64,000 bases of DNA, taken from JBNNGK01 sp050268245. GTDB taxonomy: Bacteria; Pseudomonadota; Gammaproteobacteria; Enterobacterales; Enterobacteriaceae. The notes beneath the pieces were generated by a model. It saw nothing but the letters and a program-made list of their open reading frames with translations, ran no database searches and had not been told where the DNA came from. Position numbers and translations under genes: made by a program. How positions within the stretch are numbered: the first letter of the stretch is position 1; each line of letters opens with the position of its first letter. Positions 46,329-52,859 of this stretch are shown in pieces. The stretch is from contig NZ_JBNNGK010000016.1 of the NCBI RefSeq assembly GCF_050268245.1, positions 29,765 to 93,764 of the forward strand, read 5' to 3'.

Positions 46329-46907
46329 TTAACGTGCGTTTTGTTTGATAAAGTCGTTGACGCTGGTGTCCTGCGCCATATCGGCGATGACGTCCCCCAG
46401 CACGGTATTAACTGCGGTGGCGATTTTATCGTTGGTGGCAGAGAATGCGCCCTGCACGTTATAGGTTGAACGGTAATTTTTAACTTGCTTGTTACCGTTT
46501 TTAGCCGCCGCAATGATCGAAATATCTGCTTTGGTGGTGATGTTATAACGCAGGTTACCTTCAGATACGTCGGCATAAAGGTTATTGACGATAATTTGTA
46601 GATCGGCAGCGCCTTCAGGGCCAATCATATAGCCGCGAGCCGTCATTTGTTTCTCTAATACTTCTTGCAACAAGAAGCGCAGATCGCGCGACGGGGTGAG
46701 GGCGACCAATTGCCCGTCGCGGTTAACTTTAGCCAGAGCCTGATCTTTACGCTGATCGGCACCGTTAATACTGATGGTGATACCCTGCAGTGTAGGATCT
46801 TGCGTAGGCAGAACAATTTTTGGTGCCACGGTCAAGGTATTGTTGCTGGTCGCGCAACCGGCCAGCAACAACGCAGCCAGAAAAGGGAGGCATAGTTTTT
46901 TTAACAT
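46329..46907 (-). CDS. yajG: YajG lipoprotein
   Basis: The 192-residue lipoprotein of unknown function has signal peptide MLKKLCLPFLAALLLAGC with lipidated Cys18. The mature part contains DLQIIVNNLYADVSEGNLRYNITTKADISI and NVQGAFSATNDKIATAVNTVLGDVIADMAQD. Sequence, length and place before ampG match YajG of E. coli. It is divergent from bolA. Confidence 0.93.
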   Translation of the reverse strand: MLKKLCLPFLAALLLAGCATSNNTLTVAPKIVLPTQDPTLQGITISINGADQRKDQALAKVNRDGQLVALTPSRDLRFLLQEVLEKQMTARGYMIGPEGAADLQIIVNNLYADVSEGNLRYNITTKADISIIAAAKNGNKQVKNYRSTYNVQGAFSATNDKIATAVNTVLGDVIADMAQDTSVNDFIKQNAR

Positions 46908-47220
46908 AGTGACTGTCTCGTTCTCGATAGAATAGTAATAATCAAAGCGGGATGATCAACAACAGAGTTGTCGACATCATAGCATTGCCGCCAGCCGGGG
47001 AAAGTGCTCAGTACGTCTGAGTGACATTTTTTTACTTGTTGTTGATAAAAACATGCTTTTAGGTGCGCCTCAATAAGATAAACCCCAAGCGAATAGCCAT
47101 TTCGGCGTTTTTCTCACCGCAGAACGGAGAAATTTACGATTGGCATATTCTAACGGGGGTAAAACCGGCTAATATTGAAATAGATGGCATGATCCACTGC
47201 CGGCGCTGTAAGGAGATCCT
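46908..47220. other. yajG-bolA divergent intergenic region
   Basis: This 313-base stretch without a gene holds the presumed yajG promoter and the bolA promoter (see 47166). I see no other structure. Confidence 0.6.
47157..47190 (+). promoter_or_regulatory. bolA gearbox-type promoter region
   Basis: GGTAAAACCGGCTAATATTGAAATAGATGGCATGAT closely follows the E. coli bolA1p region; here CGGCTAAT (47166-47173) corresponds to the gearbox -10 CGGCTAGT. This suggests the same stationary-phase (RpoS) control. Similarity is recalled, not aligned by computer. Confidence 0.5.
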
Positions 47221-47535
47221 ATGATTCGCGAGCAAATAGAAGCAAAGTTAAGGGCGGCGTTTGAGCCCGCGTATCTGGAAGTCGTTGATGAAAGCTATCG
47301 TCACAACGTTCCGGCGGGTTCAGAAAGCCATTTTAAAGTGGTGTTGGTCAGCGATCGCTTTGTTGGCGAACGGTTTTTGACGCGTCACCGGGCTATTTAT
47401 GGCGTATTGGCTGATGAGTTGGCCGACGGTGTGCATGCGTTAGCGTTGCATACCTATACCCAGAAAGAGTGGGAGGGGCTACAGGATACCGTACCGGCCT
47501 CGCCACCCTGTCGCGGGGCTGGCACCTTAGCCTGA
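47221..47535 (+). CDS. bolA: BolA, morphogene/stress protein
   Basis: BolA influences cell shape in stationary phase and interacts with monothiol glutaredoxins in iron-sulfur handling. The 104-residue protein has the class II KH-like fold segments MIREQIEAKLRAAFEPAYLEVVDES, FKVVLVSDRFVGERFLTRHRAIYGVLADEL and VHALALHTYT. His residues in RHN and TRHR are the usual Fe-S-related positions. AAGGAG precedes the ATG. A terminator follows. Confidence 0.97.
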   Translation: MIREQIEAKLRAAFEPAYLEVVDESYRHNVPAGSESHFKVVLVSDRFVGERFLTRHRAIYGVLADELADGVHALALHTYTQKEWEGLQDTVPASPPCRGAGTLA

Positions 47536-47898
47536 TGCGTAAAAACTCAGGTATCAGTGGAACTTTAGCCTCGATTTAAGGTATTACTACTGACGAATTT
47601 TGAAACGGCCTGCGGGCCGTTTCTGTTTTTGAGGACGATATGGCGCATGTGTGATGCAACGCAGATAGGCTGATAACCGCGCTTTTTTATCGAAAATCGA
47701 TAAAAGTGTGAGTTTTAACGTGCCTGCGCGGCCTCGCTTTCCTCGACTCGCTCCGCATGCGCCGCTATAATGTCGCGTCTATTTTTCCGGAATGGTTTCG
47801 GGACGCTCTCGACATCAGGGAACTCGGTTCTGTAATGCAGCCGTCCTGGTTGTTGGAACGGAGTTGACCGAGCACTGTGATTTTTTTGAGGTAACAAG
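47536..47898. other. bolA-tig intergenic region
   Basis: This 363-base region contains the bolA terminator (47602-47630) and the tig leader. No gene is seen. GAGGT lies directly before the tig start. Confidence 0.6.
47602..47630 (+). terminator. Terminator after bolA
   Basis: The 9-bp stem GAAACGGCC / GGCCGTTTC with a TGCG loop is followed by TGTTTTT. Confidence 0.83.
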
Positions 47899-49203
47899 AT
47901 GCAAGTTTCAGTAGAAACCACTCAAGGCCTTGGGCGCCGTCTCTCTATTACTGTACCCGCTGATGTTATCAAGCAGGCAGTAAAGAAAGAATTGATCAAC
48001 GCGGCGAAAAGCGTGCGTATCGACGGCTTCCGTAAAGGCCATGTGCCGATGAACATCGTTGAACAGCGTTATGGCGCCTCTGTTCGTCAAGACGTGCTGG
48101 GCGATCTGATGCAGCGTAATTTTGTTGACGCGATCATCAAAGAAAAAATTAACCCAGCTGGCGCACCAAACTATGCGCCGGGTGAGTATAAAGAAGGTGA
48201 AGACTTCAACTTTTCCGTTGAGTTCGAAGTGTATCCAGAAGTTGAGCTGAAAGGCTTGGAAAACATCGAAGTTGAAAAACCAGTTGTTGAAGTCAACGAC
48301 GCTGATGTTGACACCATGCTGGACACCCTGCGTAAGCAACAGGCGACTTGGAAAGACAGCGAGCGCGCAGTAGAAGCCGAAGACCGTGTGACCGTTGATT
48401 TCAACGGCTCTATCGATGGTGAAGAATTCGAAGGCGGTAAAGCGTCTGATTTCGTACTGGCAATGGGCCAGGGTCGTATGATCCCAGGTTTTGAAGAAGG
48501 TCTGGTTGGTCATAAAGCCGGTGAAGAATTCACTATCGACGTTAACTTCCCAGAAGACTATCACGCTGAGACCCTGAAGGGTAAAGCGGCCAAGTTCGCC
48601 ATCGTGCTGAAGAAAGTGGAAGAGCGTGAGCTGCCAGAACTGACCGAAGAGTTCATTAAGCGTTTCGGCGTGGCGGATGGTTCTGTGGAAGGTCTGCGTG
48701 CCGAAGTGCGTAAAAACATGGAGCGTGAGCTGAAAGGCGCGGTGCGTAACCGCATTAAGTCTCAGGCTATCGACGGTTTGGTCAGCGCCAATGAGATTGA
48801 CGTCCCTGCAGCGTTGATCGACGGTGAGATCGACGTACTGCGTCGTCAAGCTGCACAGCGTTTCGGTGGTAACGAGAAGCAAGCGCTGGAACTGCCTCGT
48901 GAACTGTTCGAAGAACAAGCCAAGCGTCGCGTTGTGGTTGGTCTGTTGCTGGGCGAAGTGATCAGCACTAACGAACTGAAAGCGGATGAAGATCGTGTGA
49001 AAGCGCTGATCGAAGAAATGGCATCTGCGTATGAAGATCCAACCGAAGTCATTGAGTTCTACAGCAAAAACAAAGAGCTGATGAACAACATGCGTAACGT
49101 TGCTTTAGAAGAACAAGCGGTAGAAACGTTGTTGGCTAAGGCGAAGGTGACTGAGAAAGCGACAACCTTCACTGAGTTGATGAATCAGACTCAACAGGCG
49201 TAA
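47899..49203 (+). CDS. tig: Tig, trigger factor
   Basis: Trigger factor is the ribosome-bound chaperone for nascent chains. The 434-residue protein has the ribosome-binding signature GFRKGHVP (Phe44-Arg45-Lys46 intact). The FKBP-like prolyl isomerase domain is at about 150-240 (DRVTVDFNGSIDGEEFEGGKASDFVLAMGQGRMIPGFEEGLVG). A helical C-terminal chaperone domain follows. It opens the tig-clpP-clpX-lon quality-control block. Confidence 0.98.
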   Translation: MQVSVETTQGLGRRLSITVPADVIKQAVKKELINAAKSVRIDGFRKGHVPMNIVEQRYGASVRQDVLGDLMQRNFVDAIIKEKINPAGAPNYAPGEYKEGEDFNFSVEFEVYPEVELKGLENIEVEKPVVEVNDADVDTMLDTLRKQQATWKDSERAVEAEDRVTVDFNGSIDGEEFEGGKASDFVLAMGQGRMIPGFEEGLVGHKAGEEFTIDVNFPEDYHAETLKGKAAKFAIVLKKVEERELPELTEEFIKRFGVADGSVEGLRAEVRKNMERELKGAVRNRIKSQAIDGLVSANEIDVPAALIDGEIDVLRRQAAQRFGGNEKQALELPRELFEEQAKRRVVVGLLLGEVISTNELKADEDRVKALIEEMASAYEDPTEVIEFYSKNKELMNNMRNVALEEQAVETLLAKAKVTEKATTFTELMNQTQQA

Positions 49204-49249
49204 TATTTGTGCGCTGAGTTTTAGCGAGCTAAAGCCTGATGTTATCTGA

Positions 49250-49285
49250 AAAAGCCCGTAACTTCGGTTACGGGCTTTTCTTTTT
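49250..49285 (+). terminator. Terminator after tig
   Basis: A 13-bp stem AAAAGCCCGTAAC / GTTACGGGCTTTT with a TTCG tetraloop is followed by CTTTTT. Confidence 0.92.
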
Positions 49286-49423
49286 GCCACGTTGCTGATT
49301 AATCTGGGGTTGAGCGTGGCAATATGCACTATATTTACCCTGTTACCTGCGTCAATAGCTGGCATGATGCTGCTGGTATGCGCGGTAGTCGCAGACGGCA
49401 GGTGCGGAAATTTGCGATCTGGG

Positions 49424-49452
49424 CTTGAAAACCCATCCGTAACTCCCCAACT
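49424..49452 (+). promoter_or_regulatory. Sigma-32 (heat-shock) promoter of clpP
   Basis: CTTGAAA (49424-49430) is the full sigma-32 -35 consensus. After 14 bases comes CCCCAACT, close to the -10 consensus CCCCATNT. Position about 155 bases before clpP fits the known heat-shock control of clpP. Confidence 0.82.
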
Positions 49453-49606
49453 GGTATAAACCAGAGCTGTTTGCCGAGAGCACGGGATGATAACGACCGT
49501 CAGGGTCATGTGGCGTGTGTTGGACGCTTGAGCGTAGTCAGCGTGGCTGTTCTCAAGTAGAATCGACAAACAATGGCGCCAAGGCAATTTCTATTAGGAG
49601 ACGGTA

Positions 49607-50230
49607 ATGTCATACAGTGGCGAACAAGATCAATTTGCACCTAACATGGCACTGGTGCCAATGGTGGTGGAGCAGACTTCACGTGGGGAGCGTTCATATG
49701 ACATCTATTCCCGCCTGCTGAAAGAGCGCATTATTTTCCTGACCGGCCAAGTTGAAGACCACATGGCTAACTTGATCGTGGCACAGATGTTGTTCCTCGA
49801 AGCAGAAAGCCCGGAAAAAGACATTTTCCTGTACATTAATTCACCGGGTGGGGTGATCACGGCGGGTATGTCAATCTACGACACCATGCAGTTTATCAAG
49901 CCGGATGTCAGTACTATTTGTATGGGGCAGGCATGTTCAATGGGCTCGTTCCTGCTTACCGCCGGTGCTAAGGGCAAACGTTTCTGTTTACCTCATGCTC
50001 GGGTGATGATTCACCAGCCGTTGGGTGGTTTCCAAGGCCAGGCTTCAGATATTGATATTCATGCTCGTGAAATTATAAAAACTAAGCATCAGATGAACAG
50101 CTTGATGGCTAAACACACCGGTCAGACGGTTGAAACCATTGAGAATGATACGCAGCGCGATCGTTTCCTCTCTGCCAGTGAAGCCGTTGAGTATGGTTTA
50201 GTTGATTCCATACTGACCCAGCGTAACTAG
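49607..50230 (+). CDS. clpP: ClpP1, Clp protease proteolytic subunit (canonical triad)
   Basis: ClpP forms the barrel-shaped serine protease that degrades proteins fed by ClpX or ClpA. The 207-residue precursor has the usual 14-residue propeptide (SYSGEQDQFAPNM before ALVPMV) and an intact triad: Ser111 (GQACSMGS), His136 (MIHQPLGG) and Asp185 (TQRDRF). Compared with recalled E. coli ClpP it differs in roughly 28 positions, several clustered in the handle and C-terminal third (CLPHARVM, KTKHQMNSLMAKHTGQTVETIEND). That seems a lot for such a conserved protein. It has a sigma-32 promoter and lies 110 bases before clpX1. Confidence 0.97.
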   Translation: MSYSGEQDQFAPNMALVPMVVEQTSRGERSYDIYSRLLKERIIFLTGQVEDHMANLIVAQMLFLEAESPEKDIFLYINSPGGVITAGMSIYDTMQFIKPDVSTICMGQACSMGSFLLTAGAKGKRFCLPHARVMIHQPLGGFQGQASDIDIHAREIIKTKHQMNSLMAKHTGQTVETIENDTQRDRFLSASEAVEYGLVDSILTQRN

Positions 50231-50340
50231 TTTTTTGCGTTAGACGGTATACCTGAACGGTATACATCACTGCCCATGAGACTCAGGCAGGTGGACACTC
50301 TCCCTGAGAGCAGGTTAGTGAAAAGAATAGGGGTAAATTA

Positions 50341-51615
50341 ATGACAGATAAACGCAAAGACGGTTCGGGAAAGTTGCTTTACTGCTCTTTCTGCGGCAAA
50401 AGCCAGCATGAAGTGCGTAAGCTGATTGCCGGTCCGTCAGTGTACGTCTGCGATGAGTGCGTTGATTTATGTAATGATATTATTCGCGAAGAGATTAAAG
50501 AGATCTCACCACATCGCGAACGTAATGCATTGCCGACGCCGCACGAAATCCGTCATCACCTGGATGATTATGTCATCGGTCAGGAGCCGGCGAAGAAAGT
50601 CTTGGCGGTAGCGGTGTACAACCACTACAAACGTCTGCGCAACGGCGATAACAGTAATGGCGTCGAGTTGGGCAAGAGTAATATCCTATTGATTGGCCCG
50701 ACCGGTAGCGGTAAAACGCTGTTGGCCGAGACGCTGGCCCGTTTTCTGGATGTGCCGTTCACCATGGCAGATGCCACCACGTTGACCGAAGCCGGTTACG
50801 TGGGGGAAGACGTGGAGAATATCATCCAGAAGTTGTTGCAGAAATGCGACTACGATGTGGAAAAGGCACAGCGCGGCATCGTCTACATTGACGAAATTGA
50901 TAAGATTTCCCGTAAGTCAGATAACCCGTCCATTACCCGTGATGTCTCGGGTGAAGGCGTCCAGCAGGCGTTGCTGAAGCTGATTGAAGGCACGGTGGCG
51001 GCGGTGCCGCCACAGGGGGGGCGTAAGCATCCTCAGCAGGAGTTTTTGCAGGTTGATACCTCTAAAATCCTGTTCATCTGTGGTGGGGCATTCGCCGGTT
51101 TGGATAAGGTGATTGGCCAGCGGGTGAATACCGGTTCAGGTATTGGCTTTGGTGCCACCGTTAAGGGCGAATCTGAAAAAGCGACCGAGGGCGAACTGTT
51201 ATTACAGACGGAGCCGGAGGACTTGATCAAATTTGGTTTGATCCCGGAGTTCATTGGTCGTCTGCCGGTGGTTGCGACGCTGACCGAACTGAGCGAAGAC
51301 GCGCTGGTGCAAATTCTGAAAGAGCCAAAAAACGCGCTGACCAAGCAGTATCAGGCGTTGTTCAATCTGGAAGGCGTGGAGCTGGAGTTCCGCGACGAGG
51401 CGCTGGCGGCGATCGCCAAGAAAGCGATGAAACGCAAAACCGGCGCACGTGGTCTGCGTTCTATTGTTGAGGGCGCATTGTTGAACACCATGTACGATCT
51501 CCCTTCAATGGATGATGTGGGAAAAGTGGTGATCGATGACTCAGTGATTGAAGGCCAAGCCGAACCAATGCTGATTTATGGCAAGCCAGAGGTGCAGCAA
51601 GCATCGGGAGAATAA
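50341..51615 (+). CDS. clpX: ClpX1, Clp protease ATP-binding subunit, first copy
   Basis: ClpX is the AAA+ unfoldase that recognises substrates (SsrA tag, SspB and others) and threads them into ClpP. The 424-residue protein has the N-terminal zinc domain (Cys15, Cys18, Cys37, Cys40), Walker A GPTGSGKT, Walker B VYIDEID, pore loop GYVGED, RKH loop GGRKHP and the ClpP-docking IGF loop SGIGFGATV. Bases 50542-51482 match the second copy with one difference (50655). The first 201 bases (27 differences) and the last 133 are diverged. Its end regions (KEISPHRERNAL; DDSVIEGQAEPMLIYGKPEV) are less like E. coli ClpX than those of copy 2. Confidence 0.97.
   Translation: MTDKRKDGSGKLLYCSFCGKSQHEVRKLIAGPSVYVCDECVDLCNDIIREEIKEISPHRERNALPTPHEIRHHLDDYVIGQEPAKKVLAVAVYNHYKRLRNGDNSNGVELGKSNILLIGPTGSGKTLLAETLARFLDVPFTMADATTLTEAGYVGEDVENIIQKLLQKCDYDVEKAQRGIVYIDEIDKISRKSDNPSITRDVSGEGVQQALLKLIEGTVAAVPPQGGRKHPQQEFLQVDTSKILFICGGAFAGLDKVIGQRVNTGSGIGFGATVKGESEKATEGELLLQTEPEDLIKFGLIPEFIGRLPVVATLTELSEDALVQILKEPKNALTKQYQALFNLEGVELEFRDEALAAIAKKAMKRKTGARGLRSIVEGALLNTMYDLPSMDDVGKVVIDDSVIEGQAEPMLIYGKPEVQQASGE
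50542..51482 (+). repeat. clpX direct repeat, copy 1 (940/941 identical to copy 2)
   Basis: This segment repeats at 53061-54001 in the same orientation, offset 2519 bases. The only difference I find line by line is T at 50655 against C at 53174. The boundaries are sharp against diverged flanks, as expected from a gene-conversion tract. Confidence 0.95.
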
Positions 51616-51671
51616 TATTCTCCGTGAGTGACTCGCTCGCCTTGGTATAAATTTGATACCTTTACGTTAGA

Positions 51672-51706
51672 ACGCCTGATGCAATCCATCAGGCGTTTTG
51701 TATTTT
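51672..51706 (+). terminator. Terminator after clpX1
   Basis: The 10-bp stem ACGCCTGATG / CATCAGGCGT with a 5-base loop is followed by TTTTGTATTTTT. It separates clpX1 transcription from clpX2 and lon. Confidence 0.85.
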
Positions 51707-51848
51707 TACCCGCGGTATGGATGTTTAGCATTATTTATGGCGTCAGGTAAGCTATCCATCGCTTGAGTCGATGATGAAAATGACAGAAAACGGTGGGTAC
51801 ATGATGCGCAGACAGGGGGCTGAATCAAACGTTAGGTTGGTGGGGGAT

Positions 51849-51936
51849 ACCCGATTGCTTTGTAGTGAACCACCGTATCCAGCTTGAGAGCCGTCTACCG
51901 TGGTTCCCTGATAACAGACCGTTTTAGCAATCGGGT
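51849..51936. repeat. Nested inverted repeat, 88 bases
   Basis: The outer arms ACCCGATTGCT (51849-51859) and AGCAATCGGGT (51926-51936) pair perfectly over 11 bp. Inside, GAACCACCGTA (51867-51877) and TACCGTGGTTC (51896-51906) pair at 10 of 11 positions around an 18-base loop. The symmetry suggests either a folded RNA/terminator for clpP2 or a small palindromic (MITE-like) insertion. Confidence 0.6.
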
Positions 51937-51960
51937 TGTTCCATCAAACAAGACAGAAAC

Positions 51961-52551
51961 TTAGTTTTGCAACTCGTCATAACGGGTAATCAGATGGCTG
52001 ACAATACCGTAATCGATCGCCTGTTCCGGGCTCATCCAGTAATTACTGTCGGTGTCTTGCTCAACTTTTTCCAGTGGCTGGCCGGTTGCCTTACTGATGA
52101 GTTTGTTGATGCGATCGCGAGCGCGGAGCAACTCATTAGCCTCGATCTCAATATCGGAAACTTTACCTCTGACGCCGCCTAATGGTTGGTGGATCATGAA
52201 GCGCGTGTTAGGCAGCGCGTAGCGATCTTCTTTTTCGGCGGCGAGGAAGATGGTGATCCCGGCGCTGGCTACCCAGCCGGTACCGATAACCAACACTTTA
52301 GGCTTCACAAACTTAATCATGTCATGGATGGTGTCGCCAGCTTCAACGTGGCCACCTTGGCTGTTGATGAACAATTTGATCGGCTCATCGCTCATCTCTT
52401 GCAAAATCAGCAACTGTGCCGTGACTTTTTCTGCCAGAGCCTGGTCAATTTCGCCTGAAATGATCACAGAACGGGATTGCAGCAGTTTATTAAGGGCCAG
52501 CGCTGAGTTTTTCTCATCCTGGCCGTTTTCTTTGTTTGGCTCCTGGGGCAT
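51961..52551 (-). CDS. ClpP2, atypical ClpP-family protein with Asn in the catalytic triad
   Basis: The 196-residue product is a full ClpP fold without an obvious propeptide of the E. coli kind. A gap-free alignment to ClpP1 puts Ser96 (WVASAGIT) and His121 (MIHQPLGG) on the catalytic Ser and His. Asn170 (DTDSNYWM) falls where ClpP1 has Asp185; the His-to-residue spacing is 49 in both. Other motifs (FINSQGGHVEAGDTIHDMI, LPNTRFMIHQPLGGVRG) are conserved. An Asn at this position is known from Listeria ClpP1, so activity may be low or depend on a partner. The ATG has GGAG eight bases upstream. It is divergent from clpX2 and convergent with clpX1. Confidence 0.93.
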   Translation of the reverse strand: MPQEPNKENGQDEKNSALALNKLLQSRSVIISGEIDQALAEKVTAQLLILQEMSDEPIKLFINSQGGHVEAGDTIHDMIKFVKPKVLVIGTGWVASAGITIFLAAEKEDRYALPNTRFMIHQPLGGVRGKVSDIEIEANELLRARDRINKLISKATGQPLEKVEQDTDSNYWMSPEQAIDYGIVSHLITRYDELQN

Positions 52552-52597
52552 TCTTTAGACTCCATCGGATATGATCTGTCGTTAGTGACAAGAGTTT

Positions 52598-52625
52598 AGC
52601 ATAATTCATCTGGTAGCTAAATCAA
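52598..52625 (-). promoter_or_regulatory. Candidate sigma-70 promoter of clpP2
   Basis: Read on the minus strand, TTGATT and TATGCT are separated by 16 bases, about 47 bases before the ATG. Confidence 0.5.
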
Positions 52626-52635
52626 CTCGCACTTG

Positions 52636-52660
52636 GACTGTTTCTTTATTAAAAACAGTC
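52636..52660. repeat. Inverted repeat in the clpP2-clpX2 control region
   Basis: GACTGTTT and AAACAGTC pair perfectly over 8 bp around a 9-base AT-rich centre. It lies just upstream of the clpP2 -35 candidate and is followed on the plus strand by a T-rich tract. It could be an operator or a terminator-like hairpin. Confidence 0.45.
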
Positions 52661-52859
52661 TATTAATTTCTTTTTTTGCATTAGGCGAATGATACGGGAT
52701 TTTGAGAACCGTTCGTAAAATAGCAATAACAGTGAATAGCACGCTGAACTTGTGGCCTCTTTTGCTGACAAATTACTGCAAATCTGCGCTATATTAAGCG
52801 TAATACACCTAATTTAAGTCAACTGAGTAAGGCCGTTGATAAAGGCATGGGGTTAAGTG

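Larger units (their letters stand above)
49204..49606. other. tig-clpP intergenic region
   Basis: This 403-base region has the tig terminator at 49250-49285 and a heat-shock promoter at 49424-49452. I see no gene. Confidence 0.7.
51616..51960. other. Region between clpX1 and clpP2
   Basis: These 345 bases between convergent genes hold the clpX1 terminator (51672-51700) and a nested palindrome (51849-51936). No gene is seen. Confidence 0.7.
52552..52859. other. Divergent promoter region of clpP2 and clpX2
   Basis: These 308 bases hold a clpP2 promoter candidate (52598-52625), an inverted repeat (52636-52660) and a weak clpX2 -10 candidate TATATT at 52790-52795 (CTGACA 19 bases before it). 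No CTTGAAA/CCCCAT heat-shock promoter is visible on either strand. Confidence 0.6.

Noticed and set aside
47908..48918. A 336-codon open frame antisense to tig
   Set aside because: It mirrors the strongly conserved trigger factor frame, has biased composition (many Phe/His/Gln) and no domain; codon bias of highly expressed tig explains the absence of stops.
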